26,408 bases of DNA from Arthrobacter sp. Lineage in GTDB: Bacteria; Actinomycetota; Actinomycetes; Actinomycetales; Micrococcaceae. Each line of letters opens with the position of its first letter. Position 1 is the first letter of the stretch. The stretch is from assembly GCA_030146405.1 (NCBI GenBank), contig JASLBS010000026.1:1-26408 (forward strand), read 5' to 3'. Below the pieces are notes generated by a model. The model saw only the letters and a program-made list of their open reading frames with translations. It did not search any database and was not told the DNA's origin. The position numbers and the translations under genes are program-made. Positions 8,374-16,203 of this stretch are shown here, in pieces.

Positions 8374-8385
8374 GGAAACGTTACC
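8374..8385. promoter_or_regulatory. LacI/GalR-like palindrome upstream of dhaKLM
   Basis: GGAAACGTTACC is a near-perfect palindrome centred on AACGTT, with one mismatched pair. The central CG step is typical of LacI-family operators. It lies about 74 nt upstream of the dhaK GTG. A TATAGG sequence (minus strand, 8403-8408) could be the -10, which would put the palindrome just after the transcription start. The regulator is not in this window. Confidence 0.4.
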
Positions 8386-8434
8386 GTCCGTCACCTCCGC
8401 TGCCTATAGCGCCGACGCGCCCCTTAAACGACGG

Positions 8435-8462
8435 GAGGAGAGCCCCGTAAGGGACCCTCCTC
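8435..8462 (-). terminator. Possible terminator of csbD
   Basis: A nested inverted repeat: GAGGAG (8435-8440) with CTCCTC (8457-8462), enclosing CCC/GGG around a short loop. It is 45 nt past the csbD stop and upstream of the putative dha promoter, a sensible place for termination. No U-tract is present. Confidence 0.4.
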
Positions 8463-8506
8463 GAGTCGGGGCGAAGTCACCTGGTCGGTGCTTCGACTCC
8501 ATCGGA

Positions 8507-8680
8507 CTACTTCTTGAAAGCGTCCTTGACGTTCTCGCCGGCATCCTTGATGCTCGAGCTTGCCTGGTCCTTGTGGCCCTCGGCTTCGGTGTCCTTGTCT
8601 CCGGTCACCTTGCCCAGACCCTCTTTGAGCTTTCCGCCAAGGCCTTCGCTCTTGTTCCCGATCTTGTCATCCAGTCCCAT
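8507..8680 (-). CDS. CsbD-family small stress protein
   Basis: This is a 57-residue, very hydrophilic protein beginning MGLDDKIGNK and built from Lys/Glu/Gly-rich helices, including the GKLKEGLGKVTGD stretch that defines the CsbD family. CsbD of Bacillus subtilis is controlled by sigma B; the molecular role is unknown, though the composition suggests a hydrophilin-like stress protein. The start is well supported by AGGAGGT 6 nt upstream of the ATG. It forms a single-gene unit with a candidate stress promoter upstream (8764-8789) and a hairpin downstream. The Lys-rich codon use (AAG) stands out from neighbouring genes but fits the protein family and is not a sign of transfer. Confidence 0.9.
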   Translation of the reverse strand: MGLDDKIGNKSEGLGGKLKEGLGKVTGDKDTEAEGHKDQASSSIKDAGENVKDAFKK

Positions 8681-8763
8681 TTTCGGACCTCCTTCAACTC
8701 GGTGTACAGCCCCCGGTTCCGGTGACCGTCAGCATCGCCGGAGCAACGCTAAGTAGTCTTACT

Positions 8764-8789
8764 ATATCCACGGCCGACGGCGGAAAGCC
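8764..8789 (-). promoter_or_regulatory. Sigma-B-like promoter of csbD
   Basis: On the minus strand GGCTTT, 14 nt, GGATAT resembles the general-stress sigma consensus GTTT-N14/15-GGGWAW. One position differs in each element. It lies about 85 nt before the csbD start. A palindrome-like AGTA-N4-TACT (8752-8763) overlaps the expected transcription start. TATAGT in the same patch could alternatively be a housekeeping -10. Confidence 0.45.
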
Positions 8790-8800
8790 ACCCCGCCCGG

Positions 8801-9319
8801 TCACAGCTGCCGGATCATCCGGGTGTTGCCGAGCGTGTTGGGCTTCACCCGCGCGAGGTCGAGGAACTCCGCGATGCCCTCGTCGTGCGAGCGCAGGAGT
8901 TCCGAATAGATCTGCGGATCGACGGCGGACTGGTCCGCCATGACCTCGAAGCCGTGCCTGCGGAAGAAGTCCACCTCGAAGGTCAGGCAGAACACCCTGC
9001 TCACGCCGAAACCCCGCGCCTGCTCGAGCAGTTCCTCGACGAGCGCATGGCCCACGCCCCGGCCACGGGCGGCCGGGGCGGTTGCAAGGGTGCGCACCTC
9101 GGCGAGATCCTCCCACATCACGTGGAGGGCCCCGCAACCGAGCACCTCGCCGTCGTCGGCCTGGGCGATCCTGAATTCGGGCAGGCCCTCGTAGTAGGCC
9201 ACGGTCTCCTTGGCCATCAGGATGCGCTGATCGGCGAGCGGCTCCACGAGCGCCTTGATCGAGGGGACGTCCGAGGTACGGGCGGGACGGACGGTGAGGG
9301 GCAGGGTCATTCCACCCAC
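8801..9319 (-). CDS. argA: Amino-acid N-acetyltransferase, GNAT type (ArgA-like)
   Basis: This is a stand-alone GNAT protein of 172 residues resembling the actinobacterial N-acetylglutamate synthase Rv2747, which makes the first intermediate of arginine synthesis from acetyl-CoA and glutamate or glutamine. Shared features include the N-terminal RPARTSDVPSIKALV block, LGCGALHVMWEDLAE, the acetyl-CoA pyrophosphate loop APAARGRGVGHAL (GNAT motif A), a LTFEVDFFRRHGF strand-turn, and the C-terminal VKPNTLGNTRM. The start could be the GTG at 9319 or the ATG at 9310; both have poor SD sequences and I keep the longer. It lies 27 nt after the S9 peptidase gene and may be cotranscribed with it. The exact acyl acceptor is inferred from the family. 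Confidence 0.85.
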   Translation of the reverse strand: MGGMTLPLTVRPARTSDVPSIKALVEPLADQRILMAKETVAYYEGLPEFRIAQADDGEVLGCGALHVMWEDLAEVRTLATAPAARGRGVGHALVEELLEQARGFGVSRVFCLTFEVDFFRRHGFEVMADQSAVDPQIYSELLRSHDEGIAEFLDLARVKPNTLGNTRMIRQL

Positions 9320-9346
9320 TCTACAAATTCTCTCCCACCCGTGCGC

Positions 9347-11365
9347 TCAGAGGCCCAGTTCCCGAGGGAGCTCGCGCTCCTCCCCGAGGAGATGGGTGGC
9401 CAGGAAGGACTCGATCACGCCGTACCAGATCTTCGCGTGCTGCGGCTTGAGGATCCAGTGGTTCTCGTCCGGGAAGTACAGGAACCGGTGCGGAGTGACA
9501 CCGTGCTCGTCCGCGGGCAACCGGGAAGCGGACAGCAGTTCGTACCACAGCCGCAGCCCCTCGCCGATGGGCACGCGGTAGTCCTTGTCCCCGTGGATGA
9601 CGAGCATGGGCGTGCTGATGTTGCCCACGTGGGTGTGCGGTGAGTTCTCCGCCATGGCCTCCGGCGTCATCTCCCGCTTCCAGTAGTAGGCGGCGTCCGT
9701 GGTGGGACCGAACTGGTCCAGTGCCCACAGGCTCGCATGGGTCACGATCGCGGCGAAGCGATCCGTGTGGCCCGCGATCCAGTTGGCCATGTAGCCACCG
9801 AAGCTGCCGCCCATCGCGGCCACCCGGGTCTCGTCGATGTCCGCCCGCGCCACCAGGTCGTCGGTCGCGGCCATCAGGTCCGTATAGGGTGCCCGTCCCC
9901 ACTGGCCCCAACCACGATCGACCATGTGCTGGCCGTATCCCGTGGACAATGCCGGATCAGGTAGGAGGACGGCGTAGCCGCGCTCGGCCAGCAGCCAGGG
10001 CGACCAGCGCCACGTCCACGCGTTCCACGAGCCGATGGGACCACCGTGGATCCACAGCAGGGCCGGCACGGGCGAGCCCGCCGACGCACCGTGCGGCAGC
10101 ACGAGCCAGGACTTCACGGGCTGGCCGTCCTCCCCCACCGAGTCCACACGCTCGAGCGTGCCCGGCAGCTCCGGGCGCTCGGCGGGGTTCTGCAGCCGTT
10201 CCGTGCTCCCCGTGGCGAGATCGATCCGCACCACCTCGGGTGGGAAGAGGTAGGAGCTGCGGACGGCGTACGCCGCGGTCCCGTCGGGGGAGACCGCGAC
10301 GTCCGAGTAGGCGGCGGCGTCCTCCGTCACCCGACGCACTCCGCCCGTCACCACGTCGATCACGAACACCGGGGAGGCGCCGTCGTCATCCGCCGAGACC
10401 ACCAGCGCGGAGCCGTCCGGCAGCCAGGCGGCCGGTTCCGGCCAGCGGTCCCAGTCCGCGGCCAGCGGCGCGGGTTCGCCGCCGTCGAGGGGCAGGAGCA
10501 GCAGGGTGGTGCGGGGAGCCAGGGTCGCGGTGGTGCGGCGATCCTCGACCACCACGAGGTGGCGCCCGTCCGGGCTGACGGGACCGGGGCCGTAATCGTT
10601 GTCCGGGTGGTCCAGGAGCACCGTCTGCTCCTTCGTGGAGACGTCCACCCGCACGAGGACGGTGCGCTGGGAGCCCTCGGCCTCGGGAACGGTCACGGCG
10701 GTGAAGAGCGCCGAACCGTCGGGGCTCAGCACCGGATGTGCGTTCCGCAGGCCGTCACGCACAGCGGGGAGCAGATCGTCGGGTGAGCCCTGACCATCGA
10801 GTCCCTGCAGTCCGAAGTAGCGCGGTTCGTCCGGCCCGAGATCGGCGTCCCAGTAGCGGACGGGGTACCCGGAGTGCAGGATCGCGGCGACACCCGACTC
10901 CTTGCGCGCCTTCCGTCGCTCGGCGTCGTCCTCCTCGCCCGTGGACCCGGCCAACATGTTCCCGGACACCACCACGACGTCGGTGGACCGGGCCGTCGTC
11001 ACCCCGGAGACCCCGCCCTCCCGGGTGAGTGCCAGACATGCCTCGCCGCCGGATGCCGGCAGGCGCCACAGCGCGGGGCGCTGCTCCCCGTCCGCATCCT
11101 CCGGATCGGGCCGCCCGGAGGTGAAGAGCAGGTCCCCGCTCGCCAGGAAGGCCGCGCCCGATTCACCGGCGGCACTGCGCGTCAGCCGCCGGGCGGGCTG
11201 CGCTCCACGCGGATCCACCTCCCACAGCGCCGTACGGTAGCCCGTCTTCTTGGGATCGAGCGTGGCGACGGACGTCACGAGCCGTGTGCCGTCCCGGTTG
11301 AGGGTGAGCCCGCTGAGTCGCGGGAGGGCAACGAAATCGTCGAGGGACGAGAAGCTGGTTGTCAT
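9347..11365 (-). CDS. S9-family serine peptidase (prolyl oligopeptidase / acylaminoacyl-peptidase type)
   Basis: The 672-residue protein has an N-terminal beta-propeller-like region (about 1-400) with repeated SPDG turns, as in WD40-like propellers of the S9 family. A C-terminal alpha/beta-hydrolase domain follows. The catalytic triad is visible: Ser521 in GGSFGGY, Asp595 in HGDKDYRVP and His636 in DENHWIL. This is the S9C-like layout, which cleaves short peptides or acylated N-termini. No signal peptide is seen, so it should be cytoplasmic. The ATG at 11365 has only a weak SD; a long palindrome (11383-11404) precedes it. argA-like follows after 27 nt. The substrate is unknown. Confidence 0.92.
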   Translation of the reverse strand: MTTSFSSLDDFVALPRLSGLTLNRDGTRLVTSVATLDPKKTGYRTALWEVDPRGAQPARRLTRSAAGESGAAFLASGDLLFTSGRPDPEDADGEQRPALWRLPASGGEACLALTREGGVSGVTTARSTDVVVVSGNMLAGSTGEEDDAERRKARKESGVAAILHSGYPVRYWDADLGPDEPRYFGLQGLDGQGSPDDLLPAVRDGLRNAHPVLSPDGSALFTAVTVPEAEGSQRTVLVRVDVSTKEQTVLLDHPDNDYGPGPVSPDGRHLVVVEDRRTTATLAPRTTLLLLPLDGGEPAPLAADWDRWPEPAAWLPDGSALVVSADDDGASPVFVIDVVTGGVRRVTEDAAAYSDVAVSPDGTAAYAVRSSYLFPPEVVRIDLATGSTERLQNPAERPELPGTLERVDSVGEDGQPVKSWLVLPHGASAGSPVPALLWIHGGPIGSWNAWTWRWSPWLLAERGYAVLLPDPALSTGYGQHMVDRGWGQWGRAPYTDLMAATDDLVARADIDETRVAAMGGSFGGYMANWIAGHTDRFAAIVTHASLWALDQFGPTTDAAYYWKREMTPEAMAENSPHTHVGNISTPMLVIHGDKDYRVPIGEGLRLWYELLSASRLPADEHGVTPHRFLYFPDENHWILKPQHAKIWYGVIESFLATHLLGEERELPRELGL

Positions 11366-11382
11366 GGCTCATCTCTACCACT

Positions 11383-11404
11383 CCCTGTGGTCGCGGTCAC
11401 AGGG
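11383..11404. promoter_or_regulatory. Inverted repeat in the S9 peptidase leader
   Basis: CCCTGTG (11383-11389) and CACAGGG (11398-11404) form perfect 7-bp arms around an 8-nt centre that itself contains CGCG. The repeat ends 17 nt before the ATG of the S9 peptidase. It could be a repressor operator or an mRNA hairpin near the ribosome site; no U-tract follows, so it is unlikely to be a terminator. Confidence 0.5.
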
Positions 11405-11465
11405 GTTCACCCAGGGGAGAATCCGTTGCTCCAGGCATCCAACTCTGGACAGGGGCATCAACGAT

Positions 11466-11496
11466 GGAACCCGCCCTGGTGACCAGGGCGGGTTCC
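11466..11496 (-). terminator. Terminator of clpC
   Basis: A perfect inverted repeat, GGAACCCGCCCTGGT and its complement separated by one base, lies 31 nt past the clpC stop codon. The 15-bp GC-rich arms form a very stable hairpin. There is no strong U-tract, which is normal for actinobacterial terminators. Confidence 0.8.
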
Positions 11497-11527
11497 GATG
11501 AGCACTGTGCCGCGAACGCGGCGCCTC

Positions 11528-14035
11528 CTACTCGGGGACGGTTGCCTCCAGGGCAGCCGGTGCGTCCTCGAGCTCCTTGGGGGCACCGTGACCCACGAAG
11601 GTGAAGCGCGCGTCCACGCCCTCGCCCTCGACGTCGATCTCGATCCGCTCGCCCGACTTGATGTCGCCGAAGAGGATCTTCTCCGAGAGCTGGTCCTCGA
11701 TCTCGCGCTGGATGGTACGGCGCAGCGGCCGGGCACCCATCGCGGGATCGTAGCCTCGCGTGGCAAGGAGCACCTTCGCGGCCGGAGTGAGCTCCATCGT
11801 CATGCCCTTGTCCGCCATACGGCGGCTCAGGCGCTCGAGGAACAGGTCCACGATCTGCACGATCTCGTCCTGCGTGAGCTGCGGGAACACCACGGTGTCA
11901 TCCACACGGTTCAGGAACTCGGGCCGGAAGTGCTGCTTGAGCTCCTCCTGCACCTTGGCCTTCATCCGGTTGTAGCTCGTGGTGGTGTCCGTACCGGACT
12001 GGAAACCGGTCATGACGCCCTTGGAGATGTCCCTGGTACCGAGGTTGGTGGTCATGATGATCACGGTGTTCTTGAAGTCCACCATGCGGCCCTGGCTGTC
12101 CGTCAGCCGGCCGTCCTCGAGGATCTGCAGGAGTGAGTTGAAGAGATCGGCGTGCGCCTTCTCCACCTCGTCGAACAGCACCACGGAGAACGGCTTGCGG
12201 CGTACCTTCTCGGTGAGCTGGCCACCCTCCTCGTAACCCACGTAGCCCGGAGGGGCACCGAAGAGCCGCGAGACGGTGTGCTTCTCGGAGTACTCGGACA
12301 TGTCGAGGGTGATCAGCGCGTCCTCCTCACCGAAGAGGAACTCCGCGAGTGCCTTGGCGAGCTCCGTCTTACCCACACCGGTGGGGCCGGCGAAGATGAA
12401 GGAACCACCCGGACGCTTGGGATCCTTCAGACCGGCACGCGTACGGCGGATCGCCTGCGAGATGGCCTTGATGGCCTCGTTCTGGCCGATGACCCGGCGG
12501 TGCAGCTCGTCCTCCATGTTGAGCAGGCGGGACGACTCGGCCTCGGTGAGCTTGAACACGGGGATGCCGGTGGAGTTCGCCAGCACCTCGGCGATGAGTT
12601 CCTCATCCACCTCGGCGATGTCGTCCAGACCGCCCGACTTCCACCGGCGCTCCTTCTCGCTGCGCTCCTCCTGGAGCTTCTGCTCCTTGTCGCGCAGCGA
12701 CGCGGCACCCTCGAAGTCCTGTGAGTCGATGGCGGACTCCTTCTCGCGCTTCGCCTCGGCGATGCGCTCGTCCATCTCCTTCAGTTCTGGGGGCGCGGTC
12801 ATCCGGCGGATGCGCAGACGCGCGCCCGCCTCGTCGATGAGGTCGATCGCCTTGTCCGGCAGGAAGCGGTCCGAGATGTAGCGCTCGGACAGCGTTGCCG
12901 CACTCGAGAGCGCGCCGTCGGTGATCGAGACCCGGTGGTGGGCCTCGTAGCGGTCGCGCAGACCCTTCAGGATCTCGATGGAGTGGGCCACGGAGGGCTC
13001 GGCCACCTGGATCGGCTGGAAACGGCGCTCCAGCGCGGCGTCCTTCTCGATGTGCTTGCGGTACTCGTCCAGCGTGGTGGCACCGATGGTCTGGAGCTCA
13101 CCACGAGCCAGCATCGGCTTCAGGATCGACGCGGCGTCGATGGCGCCCTCGGCGGCACCCGCACCCACGAGGGTGTGGATCTCGTCGATGAACAGGATGA
13201 TGTCGCCGCGGGTGCGGATCTCCTTGAGGACCTTCTTCAGGCGCTCCTCGAAGTCACCGCGGTACCGGGAACCCGCCACGAGGGAACCGAGGTCGAGCGT
13301 GTAGAGCTGCTTGTCCTTCAGCGTCTCGGGCACGTCGCCGCGGACGATCGACTGGGCCAGGCCCTCGACCACGGCGGTCTTGCCGACACCGGGCTCACCG
13401 ATGAGTACCGGGTTGTTCTTGGTACGGCGGGAGAGGACCTGCATGACGCGTTCCATCTCGTGCTCGCGTCCGATCACCGGATCGAGCTTGGACTCGCGCG
13501 CCGCCTGGGTCAGGTTGCGTCCGAACTGGTCCAGCACCACGGAACCGGCGGGGGTTCCCTCCTGCTGCGGGCCGCCGGCAGCGGCGGGCTCCTTGCCCTG
13601 GTAACCGGACAGGAGCTGGATGACCTGCTGACGGACCCGGTTGAGGTCCGCGCCGAGCTTCACGAGGACCTGTGCGGCAACACCCTCACCCTCGCGGATG
13701 AGCCCGAGCAGGATGTGCTCGGTGCCGATGTAGTTGTGGCCGAGCTGGAGTGCTTCCCGCAGGGAGAGCTCCAGTACCTTCTTGGCCCGGGGGGTGAAGG
13801 GGATATGACCGGACGGGGCCTGCTGGCCCTGCCCGATGATCTCCTGAACCTGCTCCCGCACGGCACCCAGCGAGATGCTGAGTGACTCCAGGGCCTTGGC
13901 GGCAACACCCTCGCCCTCGTGGATCAGGCCAAGCAGGATGTGCTCGGTGCCGATGTAATTGTGGTTGAGCATGCGGGCCTCTTCTTGGGCCAGCACAACA
14001 ACTCGACGGGCACGATCTGTAAATCTCTCGAACAT
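11528..14035 (-). CDS. clpC: ClpC, AAA+ unfoldase of the Clp protease
   Basis: ClpC unfolds substrates and feeds them to ClpP. The 835-residue protein has two N-terminal Clp repeats (about 1-145), a first AAA+ module with Walker [10 protein letters not shown] (Lys219), a coiled middle domain with a UVR-like segment, a second AAA+ module with GPTGVGKTE (Lys556), and the D2-small domain. The start is the ATG at 14035, beginning [11 protein letters not shown] as in homologues, with AGGAG 10 nt upstream; a GTG at 14044 would sit only about 3 nt from that SD. Oddity: the ClpP-docking loop reads Met675-Thr676-Gly677-Phe678 where family members usually have a hydrophobic residue before GF. A ClgR-type site lies upstream and a strong terminator downstream, so it is probably monocistronic. 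Confidence 0.97.
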   Translation of the reverse strand: MFERFTDRARRVVVLAQEEARMLNHNYIGTEHILLGLIHEGEGVAAKALESLSISLGAVREQVQEIIGQGQQAPSGHIPFTPRAKKVLELSLREALQLGHNYIGTEHILLGLIREGEGVAAQVLVKLGADLNRVRQQVIQLLSGYQGKEPAAAGGPQQEGTPAGSVVLDQFGRNLTQAARESKLDPVIGREHEMERVMQVLSRRTKNNPVLIGEPGVGKTAVVEGLAQSIVRGDVPETLKDKQLYTLDLGSLVAGSRYRGDFEERLKKVLKEIRTRGDIILFIDEIHTLVGAGAAEGAIDAASILKPMLARGELQTIGATTLDEYRKHIEKDAALERRFQPIQVAEPSVAHSIEILKGLRDRYEAHHRVSITDGALSSAATLSERYISDRFLPDKAIDLIDEAGARLRIRRMTAPPELKEMDERIAEAKREKESAIDSQDFEGAASLRDKEQKLQEERSEKERRWKSGGLDDIAEVDEELIAEVLANSTGIPVFKLTEAESSRLLNMEDELHRRVIGQNEAIKAISQAIRRTRAGLKDPKRPGGSFIFAGPTGVGKTELAKALAEFLFGEEDALITLDMSEYSEKHTVSRLFGAPPGYVGYEEGGQLTEKVRRKPFSVVLFDEVEKAHADLFNSLLQILEDGRLTDSQGRMVDFKNTVIIMTTNLGTRDISKGVMTGFQSGTDTTTSYNRMKAKVQEELKQHFRPEFLNRVDDTVVFPQLTQDEIVQIVDLFLERLSRRMADKGMTMELTPAAKVLLATRGYDPAMGARPLRRTIQREIEDQLSEKILFGDIKSGERIEIDVEGEGVDARFTFVGHGAPKELEDAPAALEATVPE

Positions 14036-14067
14036 GAGACACACACTCCTAGCTAACGCGTAGTTCG

Positions 14068-14073
14068 ATGCTA
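14068..14073 (-). promoter_or_regulatory. Candidate -10 of clpC
   Basis: On the minus strand TAGCAT fits TANNNT and would start transcription about 27 nt before the clpC ATG. It places the ClgR-type site (14101-14114) at roughly -40 to -50, suitable for an activator. No good -35 hexamer is visible, which is compatible with activator dependence. Confidence 0.4.
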
Positions 14074-14100
14074 CGGGCAGGGCTGGTGCTGTGGGTGCGT

Positions 14101-14114
14101 GTTCGCCACAGGCG
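14101..14114. promoter_or_regulatory. ClgR-type operator upstream of clpC
   Basis: GTTCGC, five bases, then GCG matches the ClgR binding consensus reported for actinobacteria (GTTCGC-N5-GCG). The site is also a palindrome, TCGCC-ACA-GGCGA. It lies about 66 nt upstream of the clpC start. ClgR activates clp genes in Streptomyces, Corynebacterium and Mycobacterium. Confidence 0.65.
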
Positions 14115-14118
14115 AGAT

Positions 14119-14146
14119 AACGCCGGAGGGAACACCCTCCGGCGTT
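14119..14146 (-). terminator. Terminator of lsr2
   Basis: A perfect 12-bp stem (AACGCCGGAGGG / CCCTCCGGCGTT) with a 4-nt loop begins about 10 nt past the lsr2 stop. It separates the lysS-lsr2 unit from the clpC promoter. Confidence 0.75.
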
Positions 14147-14155
14147 TCGGCGCGA

Positions 14156-14407
14156 TCAGTGCTGGGAGGAGACGTTGTAGCCGTTCTCCCTGGCCCACTC
14201 GCGGATCTGGGCCGCCTCCTGGTTGCGGGAGGAGGCAAAAGCGCCGGAGGCGTTCGACCGCGGCTTCGACTCCTTGCTGCGCCGTGCCGCTCCGACGTGA
14301 TCTGCCAGTGCCGAAGGCAGTTCGGAAGCGTGCGCCTCCGAGAGATCTATTTCATAGCCGACGCCGTCGATGTCATCGATGAGAATGATCTTTACCTTCT
14401 GCGCCAC
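14156..14407 (-). CDS. lsr2: Lsr2-family nucleoid protein, shortened form
   Basis: Lsr2 is the actinobacterial H-NS analogue: an N-terminal beta-rich dimerisation domain and a C-terminal helical domain that binds AT-rich DNA through an RGR loop in the minor groove. This copy is only 83 residues against about 105-115 usually. It keeps MAQKVKIILIDDIDG, the YEIDLS strand, the basic linker and the QIREWARENGYNVS helix pair. It lacks about 15 residues between DDIDG and YEIDLS (normally including an FGLDG-like strand) and stops right after NVSSQH, so the RGRIP-type loop and last helix are absent. The GTG start has AGGAG 6 nt upstream. A terminator follows at once, so a simple frameshift does not explain the end. 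It occupies the conserved lsr2 position between lysS and clpC. Confidence 0.85.
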   Translation of the reverse strand: MAQKVKIILIDDIDGVGYEIDLSEAHASELPSALADHVGAARRSKESKPRSNASGAFASSRNQEAAQIREWARENGYNVSSQH

Positions 14408-14491
14408 AATGCTCTCCTATTGAGTTTCTCGATATTCCTACCCCCACGACGAGTATGGGCCAGCATTCATTCGAGTTCATAAAGAACAGCT

Positions 14492-14689
14492 CTAGCGGGG
14501 ATCGATTTCGGTATCGGCTTTCTTTTCCCCGGCCGATTCCAGGGCGCGGGCGTCGGCTTCGTCCTGCTGTCGTTCAGCATCAGCCATGGCCTCGCGCTCG
14601 GATCGATCCGCGTTGAATATGGTCCTGATCACGAAGTAGAAAAGCACTGCCAAGCAGGCTGATGGTAGGAGCACGGCCAGATATTCCAT
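14492..14689 (-). CDS. Small single-pass membrane protein of unknown function
   Basis: A 65-residue protein with one N-terminal hydrophobic helix (about residues 4-24, ending in FYFVIR) and a highly charged, Glu/Asp/Lys/Ala-rich cytoplasmic tail likely to be helical. No named family is recognised. The ATG starts 2 nt after the lysS stop, and the end of lysS supplies a GGAGGG about 9 nt upstream, so it is probably translationally coupled to lysS. An 84-nt non-coding gap with somewhat lower GC then leads to lsr2. I recall similar small genes between lysS and lsr2 in related Micrococcaceae, but no function is known to me. Confidence 0.75.
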   Translation of the reverse strand: MEYLAVLLPSACLAVLFYFVIRTIFNADRSEREAMADAERQQDEADARALESAGEKKADTEIDPR

Positions 14690-14691
14690 CT

Positions 14692-16203
14692 TTACTGCCC
14701 TCCCTCGGGCTTGAGAATGGGGAACAGGATGGACTCCCTGATTCCCGCGTTCGTGAAAAGCATCACGAGGCGATCGATGCCGAGGCCGATTCCGCCCATC
14801 GGCGGCGCGCCGTACTCGAGCGCACGGAGGAAATCCTCGTCCAGTTGCATCGCTTCGTCATCGCCGGCGGCCGCCTGGCGTGACTGTTCCGTCAGGCGCT
14901 CGCGCTGCACCACGGGATCGATCAGCTCGGAGAAGGCCGTGCCGCGCTCCATTCCTCCGATGATGAGGTCCCAGGCCTCGATGAGGCGTGGATCGTCCCG
15001 GTGCGGGCGGGCCAGTGGCTGCGCGGAGGGCGGGTAGTCGTAGACGAAGGTGGGCTGGATCAGTGTGGGCTCCACGATCTCCGAGAAGAGTTCGAGCACC
15101 GCCTTCTCCACCCCCCAGCCGGGATCGAGGGACACCCCGTGCTGTTCGGCCAGCATCCTCAACTCTTCGGGACCGGTGTCCGGCGTGACGTCCTGCCCCA
15201 CGGCTGCGGACAACCCGGGGTACACGCCGAGCCACGCCCACTCGCCGTCGAGGTCGATGACGCCCCGGGCGGTCTCGATGGTCCGCGACCCCACGGCGTC
15301 GGCGCAGGCCAGGATCATCTCCTTCATGCGCTCCGCCATGACGAACTGGTCCGCGTACGCCTCGTAGCTCTCGAGCATGGTGAATTCGGGGCTGTGGGTG
15401 GAGTCCACACCCTCGTTGCGGAAGATCCGGCCGATCTCGTAGACGCGGTCGATGCCACCCACCACGGCGCGCTTCAGGTACAGCTCCAGGGCGATCCGCA
15501 GTGTCATCTTCTGGTCGAACGCGTTCAGGTGGGTCTCGAACGGACGCGCAGTGGCCCCGCCGTGGACCAGCTGGAGGATCGGGGTCTCCACCTCGATGTA
15601 GTCGCGCTCGTTGAGGGTCTCGCGGAGCGTACGCGTGATCTTCGCGCGGGTCCGCACCATCTGGCGGGCCTCCTCGCGCACCATCAGGTCCACGTAGCGC
15701 TGGCGGACACGGGTTTCCTCGTTGACGCCGGCGTGCAGGGTGGGCAGGGGGCGGAGGGCCTTGGACGCCATGGTCCACGCATCGGCCATCACGGAGAGCT
15801 CGCCACGACGCGAACTGATCACTTCGCCGTGCACCTGGACGTGGTCGCCGAGGTCCACGAGGGACTTCCAGTCGGCGAGGCGGTCCGGTCCGATCTCCGC
15901 GAGGCTGAGCATGATCTGGAGCCGGGTGCCGTCCCCCTCCTGCAGCGTGGCGAAGCACAGCTTCCCCGAGTTGCGGATGAACACCACCCTCCCGACGACG
16001 GCGACCTGCCGGCCGCTCGACTCCCCGGTCTCGAGGGAGGCGAACTGCTCGCGGACCGCGGCGAGCGAGTGCGTGCGTTCGGGCCGAACCGGGTACGGCT
16101 CCGTCCCGGCGTCGAGCAGGGCGGCACGCTTCTGCAGGCGAAAGCGCATCTGCTCGTTGAGGTCGTCGGCGGGAGGGGTTTCGTCGTGGGTCACGGAAGA
16201 CAA
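14692..16203 (-). CDS. lysS: Lysyl-tRNA synthetase, class II
   Basis: LysS charges tRNA-Lys. The 503-residue protein has an N-terminal OB-fold anticodon-binding domain (about 50-170) and a class II catalytic domain. Motif 2 is seen as GRIFRNEG followed by HSPEFTMLE, and motif 3 as GGIGLGIDRLVMLF near the C-terminus. The start is a TTG supported by GGGGAG 8 nt upstream. It sits 50 nt after panC. In M. tuberculosis panD and a coaX-like gene lie between panC and lysS; they are absent here. A small membrane-protein gene follows 2 nt downstream. Confidence 0.97.
   Translation of the reverse strand: MSSVTHDETPPADDLNEQMRFRLQKRAALLDAGTEPYPVRPERTHSLAAVREQFASLETGESSGRQVAVVGRVVFIRNSGKLCFATLQEGDGTRLQIMLSLAEIGPDRLADWKSLVDLGDHVQVHGEVISSRRGELSVMADAWTMASKALRPLPTLHAGVNEETRVRQRYVDLMVREEARQMVRTRAKITRTLRETLNERDYIEVETPILQLVHGGATARPFETHLNAFDQKMTLRIALELYLKRAVVGGIDRVYEIGRIFRNEGVDSTHSPEFTMLESYEAYADQFVMAERMKEMILACADAVGSRTIETARGVIDLDGEWAWLGVYPGLSAAVGQDVTPDTGPEELRMLAEQHGVSLDPGWGVEKAVLELFSEIVEPTLIQPTFVYDYPPSAQPLARPHRDDPRLIEAWDLIIGGMERGTAFSELIDPVVQRERLTEQSRQAAAGDDEAMQLDEDFLRALEYGAPPMGGIGLGIDRLVMLFTNAGIRESILFPILKPEGGQ

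Noticed and set aside
12935..13885. Open frame of 316 codons opposite clpC
   Set aside because: Antisense shadow of the conserved ClpC N-terminal half; no independent start signal.
14119..14158. Frameshift as the cause of the short Lsr2 C-terminus
   Set aside because: Reading the bases after the stop in the other two frames gives no RGRIP-like sequence, and the terminator hairpin begins within about 10 nt.
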